Assembly (NCBI GenBank): GCA_019925795.1
Contig: CM034315.1
Span: 5,332,001 to 5,396,000, forward strand
Direction of reading: 5' to 3'
From: Dendrobium chrysotoxum
Taxonomy: Eukaryota; Streptophyta; Magnoliopsida; Asparagales; Orchidaceae
Length of the DNA stretch: 64,000 nucleotides
A model generated the notes under the pieces. It was not told where the DNA came from and searched no databases. It saw only the letters and a program-made list of their open reading frames with translations. Both the position numbers and the translations under genes were made by a program. Position 1 is the first letter of the stretch, and the number at the start of each line of letters is the position of its first letter. Below are positions 12,301 to 24,507 of this stretch, piece after piece.

Positions 12301-13509
12301 CATGGACCACTGTCGGAAACTGTGTATATGCTACAACCCAAAGGGTTCGAAGACTCTACCAATCCGGATCATGTCTGTCTCCTTCATAAGGCTATATATG
12401 GACTCAAACAAGCTCCGCGTCAGTGGTACAACACATTCACCTCATACCTGGTTTCACTCGGCTTCACTCACAGTACCTCCGACCCATCGCTTCTCCTCTT
12501 CAGTCAGCATCAAATCAAAATATTTCTATTAATCTATGTCGATGACATCCTTATAACGGGCAACAATAGTGAAGCCATCAATAAAGTTTTTAATCAGTTA
12601 AATCACAAGTTCGATATGAAGCATCTTGGCGAGGCTCACTCCTTCCTGGGCATCCAAATTGCTAGAATTGATCAACAATTTTTTCTGTTGCAGCAACTCT
12701 ATGCTACATCCATACTTCAGCTGGCACATCTCACCCGCTGCAATCCACTCTCGAATCCTACTTGCACTAAGCTCCCATCCGATTTTCCCACTGATGTGGT
12801 TCTCTCTGACCCGACTACATACAGAAAGATAACAGGTTCCCTACAATACTTGACACTCACACAACCGGACATCTCCTACAATGTTAATATGCTCTCACAG
12901 CACATGCATCAACCAATGCCGCAACATATCTACCTTCTCAAGAGACTTCTACGTTATATTAAAGGTACAATTGATTACGGTATCCCTATCACCAAAACTA
13001 ATCTTCGTCTTACATCCTTTTCAGATGCTGATTGGGCGGGAGATCCAATTTCAAGGAAGTCTACCTCAGGCTATTGCTCGTTCCTAGGTGATACTCTTAT
13101 ATCATGGACGGTTAAAAAGTAGACTACGGTAGCCCGCTCTTCCACTGAATCCGAATACCTTGCACTCGCCGCTCTCACAGCGGACATCATTTGGCTTAGA
13201 CGCATTCTTACTGATTTTGGTATACCTCAAGATCAACCGACTGATCTATATTGTGACAACACATCTGCCAGTGCACTGGCCAACAATCCGGTGTTTCATG
13301 CTCGTACGAAACACATTGAAATAGATCACCGGTTTGTTCGTGATCATATTCAACATCACAATATCAGATTACTACCTATCAGCACCGTCGATCAAGTGGC
13401 GGATATTCTTACTAAATCGCTTTCCACGCCAAGGTTTCACTATCTTAGACTCAAACTGAACGTCATTTTTTTCGGATCCATCAGTTTGCAGGGGCATATT
13501 AGAGCATAA
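9391..13509 (+). pseudogene. Copia gag-pol polyprotein with two nonsense codons
   Basis: One frame of 1373 codons from ATG 9391 to TAA 13507-13509, with no frameshift. Order: gag, zinc knuckle CQICFKKGHTASDC (near 10213), protease LDSGASSHI (residue about 320), GAG-pre-integrase WHARLGHP, integrase with D, D and E residues (SDVWG, RTDGRGEY, NGVAERKH), reverse transcriptase with YVDD (residue about 1048), RNase H with SDADWAG (about 1210). All catalytic motifs I can see are intact. Only two in-frame stops break it, TGA at 9802 and TAG at 13120, each one C-to-T change away from a sense codon (CGA, CAG). The final codons lie inside the 3' LTR. It is inactive as it stands but could be supplied by sister copies. 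Confidence 0.95.
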
Positions 13510-13697
13510 AGACAAAACTATGTAATTACCTGTATGCTGCGTTGTCTGTAGCTAGTGTGTAGCTGCCTATAACGTGTCTATAAATAGCACTGTAGACCTA
13601 TCTATTAGGATGAGATAATAAGACACTTCTTTCCCTTTCGATTAGCTCTTCTTCTCTGATAGTTTTCTTGTTCTCCACTGCATTCTGTCTTTCTACA
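13497..13697 (+). mobile_element. 3' LTR of the copia element
   Basis: A 201-bp direct repeat of 9152-9352 with two transitions. It follows GCAGGGGCA, a short purine-rich tract, and is followed by the duplication ATGAT. Confidence 0.93.
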
Positions 13698-13702
13698 ATG
13701 AT

Positions 13703-15186
13703 AAGGTAATGAAAAATAAACAGAGAGTATTTAGAACATCTACTACGTGTTGATAAAATCAACATCAAAGGATTGAAAAGAAAAAAAGTTAAGAGTAAAG
13801 ATGACTCCAAGAGAGTTGTGACAAAGATTTATGAATAATAGATTAGAAATCTGATACAACATTCAACATAAATGAATGTTGAATGAAAGTTCATAAAATT
13901 GGCCCCTAATAATTATGTCATGGCTAGTGATCATGGTGATGATGATGCTGGTTTTTCTTCTCGCTTAGTCTACTATTGTCTCTCTTTTTATGACTGATTT
14001 TTATAGATGTAGCATACAAAATCTAGCAGTTCTGAATGAAGATGCCACGCACATTTTTTTTTGTCCACCTTTATTATTTAATAATTATTATTTTCTTTGA
14101 ATCTAAATTAGCCTTTGCAATTCAACCTCTGCTTTCTGGATGTTACTTCTCTAAAACCTTATTCCGTATGCTTGATATTGTTAGCCAAATTTCCTTTTTC
14201 TTCTATCACCGATATGATGTCAACTTTACAGTTGATATGTCTTATAGATGTTGTTCAAAGCTGAACATGAAGATTTATTTTCATACTTTTATGTTTCAAA
14301 AGTGCGGACAGTTTTGATTGACGTCTTATTCCCCATTTATGTGAATTAATTTAAGTTTGTTTCTAGTTTTATTTGCTAGTTTCTACTATTTCCTTTTTCT
14401 TTCTTGTTGAGGAGTTCGAAAATTAAACATGTAGGCTTTGTTTTTGTTGGATGGTGTGCATCTGAGTGAAGGAAAAAGGTGTGGAAATCCAAAATCAATG
14501 TTGTAGATTAATAATTTAGTAGGACTTATATACAGATAAGAGAGTGAAAAGTAGACATGTGATGTGATTTGAGAATATATATAAAAGGATAAAAAATGCA
14601 TCAAATTTTGGAAGGGGGATTAGTGTTGAAAGATTAAGAAAAAGGAAAAATAGACCAAATGTAGCACGACTCGAAGAAATGCAAAGAAGGTTTGCAAAAA
14701 ATGGAGGTAGAGAACTTGTGTGACACTCAATAGAAATGAATGGAGAATGATATTTATTGAACTAATATCTCATAGTTGAAAATAAGCTATTGATGATGAT
14801 TATGATGACAATGTAATCGAAATATGAAATAAACAACATGAATATTTATTTTTATAGTAATAAAAAGTAATGGAAGAATATTTATAAAGAAAATAAATAA
14901 TTCAGAATATTTTGAGATTTCAAATTTTTAAGAAGAATATATTTTAGAATAAAAATAAAAATTTTCATGTAGTGCTTGAGAGGAATGGAATATTCATGAA
15001 ACCAACCCCTAAATACTTTGCATAATGTTTCTTCTTTTTTTTTTTCCATACTTTTCAGCTCCTCGTTATCTTCCTTCTCCATGCTATAGTGTTTCATTCC
15101 TTTTGTGTATAATCTCTTACTTTATTAAAGAAAAATACTATAGTTTTGCTCCTACAGTGTTTGGCAAATGTGAATAAGCACTTACA
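13703..15186. other. AT-rich intergenic DNA, no gene seen
   Basis: No supported coding region or RNA gene. Open frames here are short, AT-rich and without domains. Confidence 0.5.
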
Positions 15187-15290
15187 AATTATGAGAACGC
15201 ATATACTGTTTGTTTAACACATCATGGTCAAGTTACTCAATTATGAGAACACAAATACTGTTTATTCAACACATCATGGTCAATTTCTCT
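15187..15290 (+). repeat. Tandem duplication, unit about 50 bp
   Basis: AATTATGAGAAC followed by ATACTG and AACACATCATGGTCAA occurs twice in a row with a few differences. Confidence 0.7.
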
Positions 15291-15365
15291 TTTTATGTCC
15301 AACTTGGAAGCTTTATTCTTGATGTATACTCTTTAATTAACATTCTTGTTGTTCTATATTCCCCA

Positions 15366-15429
15366 GAAAGTGAAGAAATTCTCTCTGGCTGAACAGAACC
15401 GTGCTGAGGAAGACCAAATCATTAAGGGT
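15366..15429 (+). CDS. Possible isolated exon, function unknown
   Basis: After a pyrimidine-rich stretch and CAG there is an open stretch reading KVKKFSLAEQNRAEEDQII, followed by a possible donor G/GTAAAC. Its composition is far less AT-rich than its surroundings, so it looks like coding sequence. I do not recognise the protein and find no partner exons nearby. It may be a fragment of a gene or pseudogene. Confidence 0.25.
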
Positions 15430-15677
15430 AAACAGTGAAACCTTAATTTACGAGAAGATTTTTTATTTTTTTTTGGTGATTAAACTTTTAAAGTATTTTT
15501 TCTTAAGGATTAAATTGAGAGGGGGAGGCATATGAAGTTAGATGTGCTTAGTAGATCCTTACCTGCTCTAACCTGGCATTTAAGGATTGTTCCCCTTTTT
15601 TTCCTTGGCGCTTCAGCTATTATTATTGCACATTTAGTTGACAGCTATACCATGAATGTTATGCATGGATAGATTAT

Positions 15678-15792
15678 GGTTTCATTTGGGACAGCTTTCT
15701 TACTGCTTTTTAATACAATTTTTTAGCTCAAAAAATTTTTGTACTAAAAAATTATTTTGAAAAGCAGTAAGAAAGCTCTCTCAAAAGAAGCC
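15678..15792. mobile_element. MITE, Tourist-like family
   Basis: A 115-bp inverted-repeat sequence: the left arm GGTTTCATTTGGGACAGC with CTTACTGCTTTT pairs with AAAAGCAGTAAG and AAGCC at the right end. It matches the MITE at 63172-63301. Flanking TAT on both sides may be a worn 3-bp target duplication. Confidence 0.65.
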
Positions 15793-17439
15793 TATGTTTT
15801 AAATATAGAGCAGATTTCATTCTTTTATGATGTCAAATTGGAACAAAAATTGTGTTGAGAACTAAGTTTTGATTATTTAGTTATGATGGCTATAAACTTC
15901 ATTCTCTGTAAATTTGGGTGAGGTATAGCGTAGAAAAATTGGAAGAGGATGTTCTGATCAAAATTTTGTTATGATGAATTTTAAAAATTTTTAATTTGTT
16001 TTGAGGTGATTGTTATAGATATAGGAGGATTTATATATATAATAAATTTTTAATGTAATTATATATCTAATACTTAATTTTTTATATTTATTTATGTAAT
16101 ATATAAATGTTTAAATTACATAAAAATATTGTTAATATTAATTTATTTAGAGTAAAAAAAACATTTTTTACCTGTATGATTTGATGTGATTGTTTCACAC
16201 AAAAAATGGTATAAAATTTTAGGTTTTACATATGTAAATCTCTCAAAAGTTCATGGTTAATAAAAAAAATTTATTGTTTTCGTCTCAAAATAAGTTTAAA
16301 ATTTTAAAATTCTTTTAGAACAAATTTTGAGCTGAACTGCTCACCATTTTTTTTTACTTAAATAATTAGGATTTGCTACTTCTAGCATATTTATTATTCC
16401 TAAATCAACAACTGAGCATACCAATTAGGCATTACTTAAGGGTTTATTTTATTGGGAGCTTTGGCTGTTATTTAAGAGGTCTTGATTCGAATTTTACGTA
16501 TATGATATTTGTGTGATATTATTTTTTAATTGGCCTAAATGTCTAAAAAAAATCAAGCTCATACCATACCAATCGTAGTCAATAAGACAATGTTGTACGC
16601 AGTAGTGATGTGTTGATGTTCTATTTGATGTACAACCTGATCTTCTATTTGATATACATTAGTATAAATGTACGTGCACCATGTGCACGTAAATAAAATT
16701 TTAAAAATTAAAAAATATGTAACATAAAAAAATCTGTTATATACTATATCAAGATATAAAATTCTATATCAATATGAAATATACAATTTATATAAATAGA
16801 GATGATTTATATTTCTGTTACACATGCATTAAATGCATTAAATACATGTGAAATTCTTCTAGTTTTATTACAAATGCATAATTTAAAAAAGTTAAATTTT
16901 TGCTGAAAATATTTAATTATATTTTCTTTCATTAAAAAGATAAAATTATTAATTTTTTTCATTTATGTAATTATAATTATTAATTATATCAATGAATAAT
17001 TATAGACATCACTCTTATATAATAATTATGTAGATGATAATATTTATTATTTTTGCTAAACTTATTAAATTAAAATCAACTTTATATTGGACTATCAAAT
17101 TGAGCATATCCCAATTTTATTAAATTATATTATAAGTTATACCCTGTGGTTAGGCCATGCTCTCAAAATATTCAAACATGAAAAAGGCGACCCAATTTTT
17201 TACATCTACAAGAATGACTAGAATAAATAAATGTTACGCTACTATTTTATCAAATAAAAGCAACATAAAATTTTTATACTATTCATCATTGTTCATTCAA
17301 AAAAAAAAAAAAACTCAAAGAAGAGATATATTATTGATTCATTCATCTAGCGAATTCCCTCCAGCATGTGACCATTAACAATATACTTACACAGAAGAGC
17401 AACAAAAAAGGTAATTGATGCAACATAGGAATAATTAGA
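15793..17439. other. Very AT-rich intergenic DNA
   Basis: Apart from a SINE-like copy at 16438-16551, nothing is recognised. Confidence 0.5.
16438..16551 (+). mobile_element. SINE-like copy
   Basis: Shares AAGAGGTCTTGATTCGAATTTT and AATTGGCCTAAATGTC followed by an A-run with the copy at 23113-23229. The GATTCGAATT part resembles a Pol III B box, as in tRNA-derived SINEs. Confidence 0.5.
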
Positions 17440-17499
17440 TTTCAGAAGCAACTGTGATTTTAAAAGCAGCCCCTCAATATTCAAAGCCATCTTTGTCTT

Positions 17500-17965
17500 C
17501 CTAACAAGATGCGAAAGTTATAAGCTACAAGCAAATTATTCCAAGAAAATAACAGGCACGAAAACTTCTTATCTTTGGACGCAACCCATTAAACTATACA
17601 ACAGTCCACCAGTCCAGTATTAGCAGATTAAAGTAAAGTCCACTAAATTATTTACCTCAAAATAACTCTTTAAGCCTCCAAGATCACACCTTCATCTAAG
17701 ATAAACTTCACACCAAAGGCTCAGGACATCTCCAACAAAAGATTTGAGAATCTTACACCACAATTCTTATTATTATTGCTCTCCACTTTGTGCTCAGAAG
17801 AAATTCCTACAGATCCAAAGACACCTTGTTTTTCCTGTAAGATGCAAAAGTTGTAAGTCATAAGCAAATTAATCGAAGCGAATAAGTTATTAAACTATAC
17901 AAAAATCCACTAATCCAGTCTATACAAATTAAAATAGTGTTGACCAAATGATTTACATCAAAAAG
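17500..17965 (-). repeat. Duplicated segment of about 150 bp, 335 bp apart
   Basis: The stretches from about 17508 and about 17840 share GATGC(G/A)AAAGTT(A/G)TAAG, TTAAACTATACAA and TCCA(C)TAATCCAGT. Each lies directly upstream, on the minus strand, of a possible acceptor and exon, so an exon with its intron border may have been duplicated. Confidence 0.55.
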
Positions 17966-18363
17966 TATTCGGAGACAAAATGAAAGGCTTAACGGGAATA
18001 GAGAGCGTCTCTTTCCTCCCTGCTTTAATAGTGCCATTGTCGTTGACATGAATAGAGAATACAATGAGCTTACAATTAAATATATCTTAAGATAACACAT
18101 GATGAGATTGAGATTAGCACTGCAATGTTGTCAAAATTTTTTATGAAATTAAAATGGCCGTTCAAGTTTTGCTTTACTTTCAGAAGCAATAAATAAGCAC
18201 AAAAGTAGACATTTCTTCAAAGTTCTCGTAGTTTGAAAAGTATGATAATCAATAGATATAAGAAAAATATATTAAATCTATTTATTTTATACAAATTCTG
18301 GTGAATCTTAAAGAAGCTCCACAACAAATAATATTTATTTTATACAACAACAAATAATATTTC

Positions 18364-19310
18364 GTCATATACAACAAATAAATTTGAATCTAATACATCA
18401 CATATAAAATTCATATTTAAACAAAAATCTCATTCTATTTCTCTTCATATGTGATATATAACATATAGATAAGCATGAGACATTCTTGGATGAGTAAAAG
18501 CATTGTGCAAATTATCAATGAGTTCAAAAAGTTGGCAAATGTTCGATCTCAATAGAAAGGTGGCAGTAGCATGTATAATGTTGCATAGAATAATAGGCAT
18601 GCATTCGCATTCAAAATTCACTTTCTCAATCACTCATTCAGCCATCCTAATAAAAGAACGATTAAATTGATTGACCAAAATCATTCAACTTCAAACATTC
18701 TTTATCTCATAAAAAATATTATTTCAATGATATTTAATCATATAAAAATATCAACTAATTATCATCTCATATATATCTAAAGATGATAAGCAAGATAATC
18801 AATTGCCTAATCAAGCTCCTATAATGACTCACTTGAAAATATAAATTTTTGATCCTTTTTTTTTGGCTTCTCTATCTTTGTTTGGCATAAGTTCAAAGTA
18901 GGATTCAATCAATTCTCATCAAATAAATTTGAATCTAATACATCACATATAAAATTCATATTTAATCTCGTTCCATTTCCTTATCAGCATATGTGATATA
19001 TAATGCAACATATAGATAAGCATGAGACATTCCTATATAAGTCGAATTACTGTGCAAATCATCAACGAACTCAAAAAGTAGAAATGTTCGATTTTAATAG
19101 AAAAGGTGGCAGTTGCATGTATAATTTTTCATAGAATAATAAGCATATAATCACATTCAAAAATCATCTTCTCAAACACTCATTCACCCATCCTAATAAA
19201 GGAACGATTAAATTAAATGCCCCAAATCATTCAACTTCTAACATTCTTTATCTCAAAAAATCCTCTATCAATGATATTTGATTATGTAAAAAATCATTCA
19301 ACTATAACAC
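18364..19310. repeat. Degenerate direct duplication, unit about 400 bp
   Basis: 18364-18770 and 18918-19310 align over their whole length, sharing TTTGAATCTAATACATCACA, GATAAGCATGAGACATTC and GAACGATTAAATT. The copies differ by many substitutions and small gaps, so this is old. Confidence 0.8.
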
Positions 19311-21480
19311 ATTGTTTCAGGTACCCAAGTCCTCAATAATATAACTATTTAGAAAAGCATTTTATTTAATACACTTATTTAAGTTGTTTGTGTATTTTAA
19401 TTCATGCATGTATTAAAGACATGTATATAAGTGTGTACCCCCACCCCCACACTCAAACACATGCAAAAATGCATACAAAGACACAAAAGATGCACAAAGT
19501 GACAAAAAATGAAAGATGAAGAAAATAGATGACAGAGAATCACACATCCACAAAAACTAATAAATGCATAAACATACAAAATAAGATGCAAACAAGCCCA
19601 AAAAAAGGCATAACTATAGGCATGAACACATTTATTCATAAACATACATAAAATCACACAATCATACATGATTACATACCTATATAAATGCATTCAGAAA
19701 CACACTAGATATGTAAGCACAGTGGAAATCATATTGCTCATTTGTGTCATGTAAGATCTAATACATGCATTAGCGTATGATCCGTAATTACTTTATAAAC
19801 AAGCAAAGAGATAAATGTTAAACATGATAGTATTTACATTTAAAATATATTCTATCATAGATAACAAATCAAAAGTCTAAACCAACACCAAGTTTAATGA
19901 TTATGTACAATATTAAAAAATCTATAGTGTTGATGCTTCATAGTTCAGTAGTTAATTAAGTTGTCGTTGCCTTAAAGTCGGAAATTATTCAATGGCGAGC
20001 ATCATACTCAAAATTGCTAAAGCTAGAAATCCATTATCACCTATAATAAAGATTTTTTGGATCACACCATTCATCTTTCATTAAAAATGAAAAAAGAACA
20101 TCATATTGCTAGAGAAACGACTTCTAAGCATGAAATGAATTATACTAAATTTTATTTCGAAAGAGGGTGGTAGTGAATTTAAAGGCTTTTGAAGTTCAAC
20201 AACGTTATTGATAGAAACATGAGTATCTACTCTACCAAGCTCAATGCTTGTTAATAAAAAGGTTTTTAAGATTGCTGATAGTTTAGTTGTAGTCCGAATC
20301 AAATAAGTAACATTGTGATTTTTCTGGGAAAAATTTTTTACAGATCAAATAGGAAACCTACCAATTCTAAATAACTTAAATCATAAAAATTCTGAGTGAT
20401 CCAGCCATCAAGATCAAAATCAGTTGATGAACAAAGTCCATTTGAATATTATACATGTGGAATAAATTAAAAGGCACATGTATAAATGATAATTGAATAA
20501 TCACTAAATAAAATGAGTAAAATACAGTAATTAATCCCCACATATATCAAGTTAGAAAAACTTAAATGATCATACGTTCGCAAATTGGGATCCTAGATCA
20601 CCAAACCAGCTAATAAAATGAGTAAAATATAGCTAAAATGATGTTAAATACAAATATCATAGTAGAGATAACTCGTGAGAGTGTGCCGTTTGAAGGAAAA
20701 ATCTACGGAGGAACACGTTAGCAGTTGAGGAGGAAGGGGATAACCTGTTAGTTGATGGTTAATTATCCCCTTGTAAACAAGAGAGAGTAGTCCTTGAAAA
20801 TAGGAGATCTTTTCTTTTAAACATGCCAAAACCAATAAAGAAGCTTTCTGAAGGAAGTTTGCCTTTTCCTTTTATTCCTTCATCAGCAATATAGGGTTCT
20901 GAAGCAGTTTTTTGCTTCCTCCTCTTGTATAAGTTTGCAAATTACTCATTTTCCTACAAAAAGAAATTACCAAAAACTCTTATACAAAAATCAAAGTACA
21001 AGTTATTCAACCATTTTTTTATTGTAGTCCATCACAATCGAAGTTCTGTAAATATGACAATAAATGCATAGACTGAGGAAAAATATTAAACTTCTAACCA
21101 AAATTTATTTTGTTATTTGTGCATTGGAGTTTTGTGAATAAATCGTCAAACTGCAACTTGAAGCCGTCAAAAGCTTTAGAATTCTCCAAATACTTTTCCT
21201 CTATCAACTTCTTTTCTTGCTCACCCATGAGAAACAAAATGTAGAAACAAACTTCTTAACATTAAATGCGGTCATATAAAGGAGTGAATAATTATGAGAA
21301 TAATTTTACTTATCCGACTTGAAAGGAAATGTAGCTTAAATTAAAATGAATGTGAGCCAGAATTACTGACCTCATTATCACCTATCTCATCACTCAGAGA
21401 GCACAATAATTCTTGAATAGGAAACATAATGGACTCTTCATCACAAGTTCAAATCGATGATCACATCATTATAGATTAGT
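19311..21480. other. AT-rich DNA with only fragments of coding appearance
   Basis: Apart from the minus-strand exon-like pieces between 20780 and 21436, nothing is recognised. A stretch of CA- and ATA-rich DNA at 19430-19700 gives a 98-codon minus frame of low complexity that I do not call. Confidence 0.4.
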
Positions 21481-22321
21481 TTCCCTATCAATTTTTTTTT
21501 TTTTTTTGGAAATTTTGGGTAGAGGCCCAATTCATTGACTATAAAGATTAATTAAGAAGGTGAAACTCAAAATACAGCACATGAGATAAGCTATTAAAAG
21601 TTGTAGCAAAAAGAAATGCACTAAAGCATAAAAATAAATAAAATGTCCCAATAAAAACTTAGAATACAAAAATTACATCCAGCATTACAGAATTGATCAG
21701 AATCACAGAGGAGCCTCTGTTTGCCATATCAGCCTTCCATCAAATGGGGTTGCCAAGAAGGCCATCCAACCAGAAGTTGCCAAAATGACCATCACAAGGA
21801 GAGAGGCATGAAAGCAATGTCATTCATCACTGTCCTTGACGAGAAGCTTCAACAGAACAAAAAAAATAAAATATCCCTAAAAAACTGAAGGATTGCAAGT
21901 CTCAGATCAACCAAGTAGAGCAGTCCCTCAAAAACTGAAGGATTGTCAGTTTCAGAGCAAGCATAGAAGCAGGATAACCATAAAAAAATTGGCAGAAGGA
22001 AAGAAGTGCAATAGAAAAAGAAGACGAAGGAGGAGGAGGGAGAATGTGAAGCTCACAGTGAAGGAAAGCCAGGCGGGTTCGCATGTGATCTTGCTCTCCG
22101 ATCGATATCTTGACAAGAGTGATGCCAAGCCCGAGCAACTTCCGATCCGACAGTAGGAGAAGGAAGGAAAGGAGGAGGATACAAAGGCAAGGGGTTAGCG
22201 AAGAGGGCAGGCCGGGAAGAGGCGTATTGGGAGCGTGGAATGCGAAACCGATGAATAAGAATGAGCAAAGTGATGAATACGCAGGGTCCAGGGTTGTGGT
22301 GGGAATACAAAGGATGAGCAA

Positions 22322-23112
22322 ATCTACGGTTGGATTTAAGCCATGTCGCGGTTGGATTTGTCTAAGAGTAGAATTGCAAGCGTCTTTGATATAGATCGAT
22401 TTATTACATAGAATATATAAATATTTAGGATTGCTTTCATATTCTCCTTTGATTTAAGTTGCATTAATTTACGGTAACGGATATTAATTTGACTAATTAT
22501 TATATATTTTTAGATTTATTAATTATTTATAATACAATGAAGGGACAAGATAATTTTAGAAGAAATAAAATGGATGGCCAAGATTTGTCGTGGAAGGAAA
22601 TTCAAGCAGCTTTTATAATAATAGTATAGATATATGTTATACTAGCAATTTCAATTAGCTGTGCATTTTTATATTATGCCCAATTAAAATTACGCCTCGA
22701 GTTATATTATATCTGAGTGTGTTCTCATATATTGGTGCAATCGTCTATTTTCATTCTTCAATAATTCTTTAGTTGGAATGTCCTTAATTTTCTCTATAAT
22801 TTGCAAATAAAAAAATATTAAACTCCAAATCTCAAGTAATGCAGCGGACTAACTTGATCAAAGTACCTCCAACGTATATTCTTCACTAGTTTTCTTGTAA
22901 CTCTTAGGGAGGGCTTTACGCAATATATTTATAACCAAAAGAATGAAATAACTTAGAACAAATAAATGCACATAATAATAAAAATAATAAACATAATATA
23001 GACTGGACTTGTTGATGGAAGTATGGAACAATATCTCAGCTCAACTCAATTTTTTAAATAATATATGTCATAGCTTCTAATGACTTCAATAATGATTAAA
23101 GAGATTTATTTT
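22322..23112. other. AT-rich intergenic DNA
   Basis: Nothing recognised beyond low-complexity sequence. Confidence 0.45.
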
Positions 23113-23229
23113 TTTTTTTTGACATTTAGGCCAATTAAGGCAAACTCATACACACAACGCATACATCAAAACTCGAATCCAAGACCTCTTAGTTGATAAC
23201 CTAAGCTCTCAACTAATAGGCCAAGATGA
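23113..23229 (-). mobile_element. SINE-like element
   Basis: Read on the minus strand it runs from TTGGCCTATTAGTTGAGAGC, which resembles a Pol III A box, through GGTCTTGGATTCGAG, which resembles a B box, to CTTAATTGGCCTAAATGTC and an A-run. That is the layout of a tRNA-derived SINE. Related pieces lie at 16438-16551 and 26620-26728, and a tail fragment near 24905-24930. Confidence 0.6.
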
Positions 23230-24184
23230 ACTGTGTGATTAAAAAAATTTTAATGTGCATAGCACTAAATACTCACAATATTAATGAAAGCAGTAATCTG
23301 ATATGATAGAACACTGCAACTCAGCTGATGTGACAATATAGCTATATTAATTATTTCTTGTACAATCCTTCCTAAATAGTTAAATATGGGACTTTGACAA
23401 CTCCATTTTTTTTAAAAGTCGAATTAAATAAAATAATTTAATATTAGGTTAAGTTAAAAAAATTGTCTTTAAAATTTTCCAATTAAAAAAAAATAACAGC
23501 AACTTATTAATAAATTAATCTTAATATAACATTTACTCAAATTTTTTCAATTTAAAATAAACAGTCAAATCATCTAAAAAATTTTAATATGATTAATTAA
23601 AATAAAATAGACATAAATGTCAAATTTTAAAAAAAATATTCTTTTACTAATAATCAAATTTATTATTATGCCTGTAATCATAAATTAATAACATAAAATT
23701 TGCTTAAATCAATATTTATATTAAAATATTCACATACCTCTTTTATTATTAAATTTTGATACTATACAAAATATATAAAATAACTATATATCATAACTTT
23801 TTTAATTTTTTATTTTTTTAAAATCAACCGCAGCCGTTTACCCACCGTCGTTTATTATTATTTTTTTCTTAAGTGACTCCTATGACCAAAATAAATCTGA
23901 GTCGATTTTTTTTTCCAAAAATATTTCACTTGCAGATCATGAACTCCACAAAAAAAAAAAAAACAAGGTTAAATGAGAAGGATAGGAGTACAAAAACACT
24001 TCAAATTAAGCTACAAGAATTTCACAGAGAACAAAGAAAAGTAGCCTCCATTAGCAAAAGATAAAATCAGCAAGAAGTTCAAACCCCAAAACAATGAAAA
24101 ATACAATCTTTACACAAGCATCATATCAACTCTACCATCTTCTCATTTCTTCAATACCCAAACATCAAATGATTCATGGAAGAT
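23230..24184. other. Intergenic AT-rich DNA downstream of the AG peptide gene
   Basis: Very AT-rich, with no supported gene. The last 150-200 bp are probably the 3' untranslated region of the AG peptide gene. Confidence 0.45.
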
Positions 24185-24507
24185 TTAGAACAGCCTGTAG
24201 GAAGAGGAAGCATCCAATGGGTGAATGAGGTAGGTGAGAATCAGGGCAACTAGCATCAGGATGTATGCGATTCCTTGATCGATTGAAGTTCCTATATATA
24301 TGAAATAATCGATTCTAAAGAAATTGATTAAAAAAAAAGTGCGAACAAATGAGGCAGACCAAAGATCAGAGGTCCAGATGGAAGAAACTGACCGTCGCTG
24401 GTCGGAGCAGGAGCAGGAGCCTGCGCTTGAGCGGCCCGCAAGACGAAGCTGGTCATGAAGGCCGCAATGGCCAGAGCGACGAAAGAGAAACTCGGGATCC
24501 CCGCCAT
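24185..24507 (-). CDS. Arabinogalactan peptide (AGP16/20/22-like), two exons
   Basis: Exon 1 is 24507-24393 (115 nt) and exon 2 is 24291-24185 (107 nt), separated by a 101-bp GT-AG intron; together they encode 73 aa. The protein starts MAGIPSFSFVALAIAA, a signal peptide ending near AQA. A tiny mature core follows, QAPAPAPTSDG, with the Ala-Pro pattern that is hydroxylated and O-glycosylated in AG peptides. The rest, containing IAYILMLVALILTYLIHP, is the hydrophobic signal for a GPI anchor, and the protein ends SSYRLF as in this family. It should act as a heavily glycosylated peptide on the outer face of the plasma membrane. The splice joins codon 39 (G/GA). The frame is intact and I see no damage. 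The start is the first ATG in the frame; an upstream TTG in frame is not a plant start. Confidence 0.93.

Larger units (their letters stand above)
9152..13697 (+). mobile_element. Ty1/copia LTR retrotransposon, young and nearly intact
   Basis: Two 201-bp LTRs flank a 4.1-kb coding region. The perfect 5-bp duplication ATGAT lies on both sides (9147-9151 and 13698-13702). The two LTRs differ at only two positions, both transitions (near 9161 and 9222). The primer binding site TGGTATCAGA starts at 9353. The short LTRs and 4.5-kb length fit the Ale or Ivana lineages; that assignment is inference. Confidence 0.95.
17440..22320 (-). pseudogene. Exon-like fragments of an unrecognised minus-strand gene or pseudogene
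   Basis: Several minus-strand stretches look coding. Near 21436-21374 a frame contains MFPIQELLCSLSDEIGD, followed by a possible donor GAG/GTCAGT. At 21229-21090 a lysine- and glutamate-rich, coiled-coil-like frame contains EKKLIEEKYLENSKAF, ending in a stop. At 20945-20780 a frame contains FANLYKRRKQK just after a stop codon. At 17836-17720, after TTACAG, a frame starts EKQGVFGSVGISSEHK and ends with a stop. A second, related acceptor and short frame lie at about 17505-17440. I cannot join these into one reading frame, and one carries an internal stop, so a broken gene is more likely than a working one. I do not recognise the protein. Confidence 0.3.

Noticed and set aside
18364..19310. CRISPR-like repeated structure
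   Set aside because: It is a single old direct duplication of about 400 bp in plant DNA, without short repeats or spacers.
19397..19693. 98-codon minus-strand frame rich in Cys, His and Tyr
   Set aside because: It derives from CA- and ATA-rich low-complexity DNA and shows no conserved pattern.
21902..22321. 139-codon minus-strand frame rich in Leu, Ser and Pro
   Set aside because: Overlapping frames of similar length exist on both strands and none has a domain. It may be a leader region of the unidentified gene, but coding is not supported.
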